Below, in pieces: positions 15,306 to 20,015 of a stretch of 20,015 bases of DNA (its first letter is position 1; each line of letters begins with the position of its first letter). The translations under genes and the position numbers were made by a program. The stretch is taken from positions 1 through 20,015 of the forward strand of contig CAZVYG010000087.1 of NCBI GenBank assembly GCA_964631605.1. Direction: 5' to 3'. The DNA is from JARKQH01 sp964631605 (GTDB lineage Bacteria > Verrucomicrobiota > Verrucomicrobiia > Limisphaerales > UBA8199). The notes under the pieces are model-generated. The model made no database searches. It saw only the letters and a program-made list of their open reading frames with translations, and was not told the origin of the DNA.

Positions 15306-15983
15306 TCAACTCTTGCGCTTGCGCTGCTTCCGAATCTCCTCCAGCAGGAACTGAATCAAGCGGCGCAGGCGGACTTCCACGTCCACCGTTTCCAGAATCG
15401 TCTGGCGCTCCGAGGCCCCGGGCAACACCGCGCAAGTGACCAGGTCCGCCGCCTGCTCCGGATCATTGATCGAATGCAGGTAGCCGAGGATTTCCTTGGG
15501 CGAGAAACCAGGGGGAACCACAGGGTCGGAGTCAACCTTCTCCGGGGCCATGACTGGAAATGGGAACGGCAGGCCCAGGGCAATCCGTTCCTCGAGCAAT
15601 TCGCGCACTTTGGCCAGGAGAGCGTCCACGCGCACGTCATCGCGGGGCGGCGCCCGCAAGGGACGAATCCGGTGCACCCGGTAGGGCTTGTAGCGGACCG
15701 CCGGCCCCAGCTCCACCCGAACGATACCCTGCAGGATCAGATGGGAGGTCCCGTCCCGATGGCTGACCGCCACGCGAATGAGGCCCAAACCGGCTACCGA
15801 AACCGGGGTTTCACGCGAGGACCCCCGCTTCTGCATCGCCACCGCAAACATGCGATGCGTGCGCAGGGTCTCGGCGAGCATGAGACGGTAACGCGGCTCG
15901 AAGATGAACAACGGCAGCAACGCCTGGGGGAACAGCGTGGCGTTGGGCAGGGTCATCACCGGCACTTCGCGTGGCAACTTCAT
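15306..15983 (-). CDS. Stand-alone LON substrate-binding (N-terminal) domain protein
   Basis: A 225-residue cytoplasmic protein consisting of the LON N-terminal domain without ATPase or protease parts. Diagnostic blocks are VPVMTLPNATLFPQALLPLFIFEPRYR (about residues 7-33), RMFAVAMQKRG near 44, and GLGLIRVAVSHRDGTSHLILQGIVRV in the middle, all in the order of Lon N domains. A helical segment follows, and the C terminus is basic (KQRKRKS). Such proteins are widespread and poorly characterised; adaptor or substrate-recognition roles are guesses. The ATG at 15983 is taken because it begins just before the conserved VPVMTLP block; the 41 codons upstream look non-coding. It converges on the PpiC gene (16-bp gap holding a CCGGC/GCCGG hairpin at 15290-15302 without a T tract) and is divergent from the coiled-coil gene. 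Confidence 0.86.
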   Translation of the reverse strand: MKLPREVPVMTLPNATLFPQALLPLFIFEPRYRLMLAETLRTHRMFAVAMQKRGSSRETPVSVAGLGLIRVAVSHRDGTSHLILQGIVRVELGPAVRYKPYRVHRIRPLRAPPRDDVRVDALLAKVRELLEERIALGLPFPFPVMAPEKVDSDPVVPPGFSPKEILGYLHSINDPEQAADLVTCAVLPGASERQTILETVDVEVRLRRLIQFLLEEIRKQRKRKS

Positions 15984-16120
15984 GCCGTAATTTAGGGCCA
16001 ATCCCGCTTTTATCAAGACACCTTCGAGCGGAACTTCAGGTGGGTGGCAAGGGAACGCCGGCGGGATTGGCGTATGGGGCTTGCCAAAATCGGGGGTGGA
16101 CGGCATTCTGGAGCATCGGT

Positions 16121-16921
16121 ATGAAAAACCAAATTGGGATCATCATATTAATCATCGTCTGTCTTGGACTGGGAATCGCCCTGATCACCTCCAAGAAGAA
16201 GGCTGCAGAACAGCAAAAAACGGATGCCAATGCCATCTACAGCTTGTCCAACAGTTGGGTGGAGACCCGCGGGAGTCTGGAGGACCAACGGAAGGTCAAC
16301 GCCACGCTCGAGCAGGACCTGGCGGCGACCCGGAAGCAGTTTTCCGAGGCCTACACGGACCTGAGCAATCGGTTCGTGCAGGTGTCCGGTTCGCTGGCCG
16401 CGACCGAGGCGACCCTGAAAGCGACCCAGGAGGAGATGGCCCGGAAGGTGGCGGAACGGGACACCAAAATCAGCGAACTGCAAAGCCAGAACCAGGCCCT
16501 GGACAAGCAGGCGCTGGATTTGAGCGCTGCCATTACCAATTTGACGACGCAAATTGCGGAAACCGAGAAGAAGCTGGCGGCGTCGGAGGGCGACAAGGCT
16601 TTCCTCCAGGCGGAGCTGAAACGGTTGATGAATGAGAAGGCGGAACTGGAGCGTCAGTTTAACGACCTCGCCATTCTTCGCGCCCAGGTGGCCAAGCTAA
16701 AAGAAGAATTGTCCATCGCTCGCCGAATCGAATGGATTCGACGCGGTCTGTTCTCCGACCCGGACCAGAGAGGGGCGACCAAGCTGATGCAGGGGTTCCC
16801 GCCGCCCCCCAAACCCAAACCGAGCTACGATTTGAATGTCGAGATCATGTCCGACGGTTCCGTGCGGGTGATCCCGCCCCGAACCAACGCCCCCGCCGCG
16901 ACCACCGCGCCGGTTCAATGA
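16121..16921 (+). CDS. Membrane-anchored coiled-coil protein of unknown function
   Basis: A 266-residue protein I cannot assign to a family. Residues 5-22 (IGIIILIIVCLGLGIALI) form one membrane helix, followed by positive KKK, which suggests a cytoplasmic C-terminal side by the positive-inside rule, although a periplasmic orientation is not excluded. Residues about 28-215 are rich in Glu, Lys, Gln, Ala and Leu with heptad spacing, a long coiled coil. After it come RIEWIRRGLFSDPDQRG, a proline stretch (GFPPPPKPKPS), a short beta-like segment and an Ala/Thr/Pro tail. ATG 16121 gives the membrane helix at the N terminus; the upstream frame overlaps the region antisense to the LON gene. It could be a structural or scaffolding protein of the envelope; no enzyme motif is seen. 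Confidence 0.8.
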   Translation: MKNQIGIIILIIVCLGLGIALITSKKKAAEQQKTDANAIYSLSNSWVETRGSLEDQRKVNATLEQDLAATRKQFSEAYTDLSNRFVQVSGSLAATEATLKATQEEMARKVAERDTKISELQSQNQALDKQALDLSAAITNLTTQIAETEKKLAASEGDKAFLQAELKRLMNEKAELERQFNDLAILRAQVAKLKEELSIARRIEWIRRGLFSDPDQRGATKLMQGFPPPPKPKPSYDLNVEIMSDGSVRVIPPRTNAPAATTAPVQ

Positions 16922-17100
16922 GGCAATTGAACCGGGCCCGAGGACGGGGTTTAAGAAGCTGGTGGTTAAGAGCCCAGAACCGGCCATGGGCTGGGGTGCC
17001 CTGCGGGTTAGAAATGCCGCCGACAAGAATCCCCCGCTCTGGGTGAAAGAAGACGCTCAACAGAAGCAGGCGAAGCTGGTGTGTCCGTTAAGGCGCTAAC

Positions 17101-18048
17101 ATGAATTTCCTGGTCACGGGCGGCGCGGGTTTTATCGGGTCGCATGTGTGCGAGCAACTGCTGGCTCGAGGGCATGCGGTTTGGGCGTTGGACGACTTGA
17201 ACCCGTTTTACGATCCGCAGATCAAGCGCCGCAACCTTCGCGATTTGCAGGCTTTGGCGCGGCCTTTCGAGTTTGTGCAGGGCGACATCACCGACCGTGA
17301 GGTGCTTGAGGACTTGTTTGGCGAGGTGGCTTTTGACCAGGTGATTCACCTTGCGGCGCGGGCGGGGGTGCGACCCAGCCTCGAGGAGCCGGCCTTGTAT
17401 CAACGGGTCAATGTCGAGGGGACGGTTCAGGTGCTGGAGGCAGCCCGGCGGCACGGGGTGAGGAAGCTCATTCTGGCTTCGTCGTCATCGGTTTATGGCA
17501 TCAACTCGAAGATTCCGTTTTCGGAAGCCGATCCGATTTTCCGGGCCATCTCGCCCTATGCCGCCAGCAAGTTGGCGTGCGAGGCGCTGGGGCATGTTTA
17601 TCACCATATCTATCATCTGGACATTGTCATGCTGCGGTTTTTCACCGTGTATGGGCCGCGGCAGCGGCCGGACCTGGCGATTCATAAATTCGCCCGTTTG
17701 ATTCGCGAAGGAAAGCCCATACCGGTGTTTGGCGACGGCTCCACCGCCCGGGATTACACCTACATCAGCGATATTCTCCAGGGGGTCCTGGCCTGCACCG
17801 AACGCGAGTTTGGGTACGAGATTTTCAACCTGGGCGAGTCCCGGACGGTGACGCTGCGGCGCCTGATCGAACTGTTGGAGGATGCGCTGGGCAAAAAAGC
17901 CGTGATTGATGCTCAACCGCCGCAGCCCGGCGATGTGCCCCTGACCTGCGCGGACATCAACAAGGCGCGACAACAACTTGGCTACCAGCCCGCGGTGCCC
18001 ATCGAGGAGGGTATCCGGGAGTTCGTCAAGTGGTTGAATGCGAGTTGA
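17101..18048 (+). CDS. NAD-dependent nucleotide-sugar epimerase, UDP-glucuronate 4-epimerase-like
   Basis: An extended short-chain dehydrogenase of 315 residues that inverts or alters a sugar on a nucleotide carrier. The NAD site is TGGAGFIGSH (6-15). Catalytic residues are in SSSSVYG (127-133) and YAASK (Tyr153, Lys157). RFFTVYGPRQRPDLAIHKFARLI (about 179-201) and DGSTARDYTYISDI (212-225) match UDP-glucuronate 4-epimerases and related GalE-type enzymes, with the RPD motif favouring the former. Probable role: precursor supply for cell-surface polysaccharide. Substrate preference cannot be proved from sequence. No glycosyltransferase genes adjoin it, so context gives no pathway. A GC-rich hairpin (18051-18065) follows the stop without a T tract. 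Confidence 0.88.
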   Translation: MNFLVTGGAGFIGSHVCEQLLARGHAVWALDDLNPFYDPQIKRRNLRDLQALARPFEFVQGDITDREVLEDLFGEVAFDQVIHLAARAGVRPSLEEPALYQRVNVEGTVQVLEAARRHGVRKLILASSSSVYGINSKIPFSEADPIFRAISPYAASKLACEALGHVYHHIYHLDIVMLRFFTVYGPRQRPDLAIHKFARLIREGKPIPVFGDGSTARDYTYISDILQGVLACTEREFGYEIFNLGESRTVTLRRLIELLEDALGKKAVIDAQPPQPGDVPLTCADINKARQQLGYQPAVPIEEGIREFVKWLNAS

Positions 18049-18088
18049 CGTGGCGCCCGGCGCCAGTCCAAGCTAATCATCATACCCT

Positions 18089-18673
18089 ATGGATGCGAAA
18101 GCCCGATATGAGCGGCCCGACTTCGACACCGCGTTAAGCGCGTGGAAAAGCCTGCTGGCCGGCCGAAAGCTTCCCGACAACTGTCTGTGGATTTTCGAGG
18201 AGAATTTGTGCTTCGAAAAGGCGCCGGAGGCGCCGGGCGGATTTCGGCTCGGCTTCCAAACGCGCTTCACGCCTCCCCCGGCCGAGGCGGAGCGCCTGGC
18301 TTACGATTATTTTGCCGAGATGGAGCCGTGGTTGGTTTTTTACCGGGTGGGGACCAACGCGGGCCGGTCAATCTGCCTGCTGCTGTGCGACGAGTGGTTC
18401 AACCCCAAGGGGGAGGCGGAGGGATTCATCCGGCGAGATGAATGGGGCATCTCTTTCCGGCCCGGCCTCGCGGAAACGATCGAGGAAATTACCGACGAAG
18501 CTCGATGGAAAAACCGGCTGCTGCGCAACCGGCCGTTGCATGATTTGGATTTCTCCATGACCTTGCGCGCGGTGCACGAGGCGCTGGCGCACGGGCGGGT
18601 GCTCACCAGCTACGAACACTACGCGCTGCGGCTTTTGCACCTGTGGCGGCGGGTGTTCGGCTCGGCGGAGTAA
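18089..18673 (+). CDS. Conserved-looking hypothetical protein
   Basis: A 194-residue soluble protein I do not recognise. It has no signal peptide or membrane helix. It is rich in Trp, Phe, Arg and Glu and reads as a compact alpha/beta protein, with blocks such as NCLWIFEENLCFE (31-43), AYDYFAEMEPWLVFYRVG (71-88) and CLLLCDEWFNPKGEAEGF. Codon use matches the neighbouring real genes, and the frame is uninterrupted, which supports coding. It starts 40 bases after the epimerase stop on the same strand, separated by a short perfect hairpin, and may be co-transcribed. I would not assign a function. Confidence 0.7.
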   Translation: MDAKARYERPDFDTALSAWKSLLAGRKLPDNCLWIFEENLCFEKAPEAPGGFRLGFQTRFTPPPAEAERLAYDYFAEMEPWLVFYRVGTNAGRSICLLLCDEWFNPKGEAEGFIRRDEWGISFRPGLAETIEEITDEARWKNRLLRNRPLHDLDFSMTLRAVHEALAHGRVLTSYEHYALRLLHLWRRVFGSAE

Positions 18674-19159
18674 GAAGGCATGAAAGGGTGGAGCCCAGCC
18701 GGCGCGCGAACCGGGGGCGAAGGCAACGCCAGCCTGACATCATCCCTCCCGACTCTCGGATTTGCACGAGCCTCAAGGCTTCGCCTGCTGGATCCGAACT
18801 TGCCTGGACAACGCGGCGCGGCAGTGCCTTTGCCAAGGCACATTCTCCGGAAAAGCACTCGCTGGTGTCTGAGTCTGACAGCAGCCGACTCTCCGAAAAC
18901 GCGCATCTTGATCGTCCCGAACGCAATCATGGTTTCCTTTGAGGAGGAAGTCCGATCAGCGATTGTGGAAAGCGCGCTAAAACATTTGCGTGACCGAGGG
19001 CTGACTGCTGAAGAAGTTCCAGTTTCCGATGGTGTTGAAGGAGAGGTGTGGATTTGATAGATTTTCGTGACGCCCATGAAACCGCTGATTGGCCAACCGA
19101 GTCCGAGCCGTGACGCCGGGGCGCTGGGACCGCGGCGGGAGGCGGAGGGGAGTGGAACG
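18674..19159. other. Non-coding or decayed stretch between the last gene and the repeats
   Basis: No convincing gene covers this stretch. Frames open on both strands lack conserved character, apart from a possible 42-residue ORF near its end. A perfect 7-bp hairpin (GTGCCTT-TGCC-AAGGCAC) sits at 18824-18841 without a T tract. Composition becomes less GC-rich from about 18840 to 19075 and GC-rich again beyond, hinting at a remnant of different origin. Confidence 0.5.
18929..19057 (+). CDS. Possible small acidic protein or gene remnant (42 residues)
   Basis: A short frame from ATG 18929 to TGA 19055, with a second stop right after. It begins MVSFEEEVRSAIVESALK and continues with HLRDRGLTAEEVPV. 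It is acidic, predicted amphipathic helical, and looks more protein-like than the open sequence before it in the same frame (back to 18680). No ribosome-binding site is visible. It may be a true small protein, the C-terminal scrap of a lost gene, or chance. Confidence 0.25.
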   Translation: MVSFEEEVRSAIVESALKHLRDRGLTAEEVPVSDGVEGEVWI

Positions 19160-19386
19160 CGGCCCTCGGTCGTCTCACGGTCCGCAACGGCTTTCTGCTT
19201 TGTGGAGCCCCAGCGGGGCGAAATGTTTTTAGCACCCGGGCCTCTTCACCCCTTGCCTTTTTATTTTTCGGCGGCGCGACGCCAGCCCCGGGCCGAAAGC
19301 GCCACATGGCTGGCGCAGTCCAAGACGCTGGCGCGTTGGCGGGGGCGCTTGAAGGTCGCGAAGCGTCGTCGAGTGCGGCAGTCCCC
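19160..19386 (+). repeat. Direct repeat element, copy A (about 227 bp)
   Basis: This stretch and 19788-20015 are clearly two copies of one sequence. Shared blocks in the same order include CGGCCCTCGG, AGCCCCAGCGGGGCGA, AGCACCCGGGCCTC, CTTGCCTTTTT, TTTTTCGGCGGCGCG, GACGCTGGCGCGTTGG, GGTCGCGAAGCGTC and GAGTGCGGCAGTCCCC. Near its 3' end the copy can fold: 19313-19335 pairs imperfectly with 19357-19379. A perfect 7-bp hairpin, GCGGCAG-TCCC-CTGCCGC (19376-19393), overlaps the copy's end. It is followed by 55 bases and then the 8-bp array. Open frames within it on both strands are a by-product of GC content. Confidence 0.8.
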
Positions 19387-19441
19387 TGCCGCTTTTCCCC
19401 GCCGGCGGGTGGAGAAGGTCGTGAGCGGTCGGGACGTCCAG

Positions 19442-19537
19442 GACAACGGGACAACGGGACAACGGGACAACGGGACAACAGGACAACGGGACGACAGGAC
19501 AACGGGACTATGGGACTATCGGACTATGGGACTATCG
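19442..19537 (+). repeat. Tandem array of twelve 8-bp units
   Basis: Twelve units of exactly eight bases run without a break. Units 1-4, 6 and 8 are GACAACGG; unit 5 is GACAACAG; unit 7 is GACGACAG; units 9 and 11 are GACTATGG; units 10 and 12 are GACTATCG. The first eight share one consensus, and the last four form a 16-bp dimer repeated twice. Neither strand contains a stop codon in any frame, so it produces spurious Asn-Gly-Thr-Thr-like or Arg-Cys-Pro-Val-like peptides. It lies between repeat copy A and an RHS fragment. Confidence 0.92.
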
Positions 19538-19559
19538 GGCTGGTGAAAGGGGAACGGGG

Positions 19560-19787
19560 GAGGTCACGGCAGGCTATTTCTACCTTGCCAACAGCCCGTT
19601 GGTGAGCCAGATTGGCTTCACCAACAACGGTGCGTGGCGCATGACGACGACCAAGGCCTACGATTCCCTCAACCGGCTGACGGAGATTTCGTCCGCCCCC
19701 TCCGGAGGCGCCCCGGTCAGCTTCGCTTACGATTACAACCTGGCCAATCAAAGAATCGTTCGACGGGAGGCCGACGGCAGTTGGGCA
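19560..19787 (+). pseudogene. RHS/YD-repeat gene fragment, interrupted by repeat elements
   Basis: The frame beginning at 19560 encodes clear RHS/YD-repeat protein: AGYFYLANSPLVSQIGF, then KAYDSLNRLTEISSAP, FAYDYNLANQRI and READGSW. These blocks normally lie in the repeat part, upstream of the RHS core such as that at the left window edge. Upstream the frame is open only to a stop at 19422-19424, running through the 8-bp array with no RHS sequence before 19560. Downstream it passes at about 19788 into repeat copy B without a stop and stays open to 20015. It could be the middle of a broken RHS gene, or a live RHS gene that has absorbed repeat elements in frame and continues beyond the window. 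It is on the same strand as the RHS gene at the left edge. Confidence 0.75.
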
Positions 19788-20015
19788 CGGCCCTCGGTTG
19801 TCCCATGGTCGGCATCGGCTTCCTGCGGTGTGAAGCCCCAGCGGGGCGACATGTTTGTAGCACCCGGGCCTCCTTACTCCTTGCCTTTTTGTTTTTCGGC
19901 GGCGCGGCGCCATCCCCGGACCGAAAGCGCCCGAGGCTTGGCGCAGTCCGGGACGCTGGCGCGTTGGCCGAGGGCGCTGGAAGGTCGCGAAGCGTCTTGG
20001 AGTGCGGCAGTCCCC
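19788..20015 (+). repeat. Direct repeat element, copy B (reaches window edge)
   Basis: Second copy of the element at 19160-19386, inserted directly after the DGSW codons of the RHS fragment. The copies diverge at scattered positions but keep order and length. In this copy the internal stem, left arm GCGCAGTCCGGGACGCT and right arm AGCGTCTTGGAGTGCGG, keeps pairing through G-T wobbles, whereas copy A has mismatches there. Its end coincides with the window end, so whether an 8-bp array follows, as after copy A, is not visible. Confidence 0.8.

Noticed and set aside
19442..19537. CRISPR array
   Set aside because: Units are 8 bp and contiguous, with no spacers and no cas genes; it is a simple tandem repeat.
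19067..19546. A coding gene across repeat copy A and the 8-bp array
   Set aside because: The frame consists of repeat DNA only, stays open on both strands because of composition, and the same sequence recurs at copy B in a different context.

Overview
The window is GC-rich, densely coded bacterial chromosome. The gene set points to Verrucomicrobiota, perhaps the Limisphaerales/Pedosphaera side: RHS/YD-repeat genes, secreted ceramidase-like and PhoPQ-related hydrolases, a stand-alone LON-domain protein, few clear Shine-Dalgarno sites, and repeat-rich intergenic DNA. That placement is inference from content and style, since there is no rRNA or marker gene to confirm it. I saw no tRNA, rRNA or CRISPR array.

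Layout. (1) 1-1504: the 3' end of an RHS-repeat gene. Its conserved core ends at a DPLGL motif and is followed by a less GC-rich variable tail. Two bases after its stop begins a small membrane-anchored or exported protein, which looks like an RHS tail/partner-gene pair. (2) 1505-2042: non-coding, packed with inverted repeats, including a 24-bp-arm stem followed by a T run. (3) 2043-3619: lspA (signal peptidase II) and an RluA/RluD-type pseudouridine synthase, both forward. (4) 7398 down to 3616, reverse: a three-gene operon of HAD-IIA phosphatase, glpD and glpT. The first gap is 10 bp, and the last gene meets the pseudouridine synthase tail to tail with overlapping stop codons. It reads as a glycerol-3-phosphate unit: import, oxidation and, by inference, dephosphorylation. 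(5) 7564-12343: four exported or membrane-anchored hydrolases, namely a neutral-ceramidase-like protein and a PhoPQ-related lipoprotein (forward), then two alpha/beta-hydrolases in tandem (reverse). (6) 12589-15289: serA (phosphoglycerate dehydrogenase with ASB and ACT domains) and an exported PpiC-type prolyl isomerase. (7) 15306-18673: a LON-domain protein (reverse), then forward a membrane-anchored coiled-coil protein, a UDP-sugar epimerase and an unrecognised 194-residue protein. (8) 18674-20015: non-coding or decayed DNA holding a possible 42-residue ORF, two copies of a roughly 228-bp direct repeat, a 12-unit array of an exact 8-bp period, and an RHS/YD gene fragment that joins the second repeat copy in frame and stays open to the window edge.

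The core of the window is housekeeping plus a secreted catabolic island. The two edges are accessory: both carry RHS material on the + strand together with repeats, suggesting the conserved block sits between parts of an RHS-rich, repeat-driven region.
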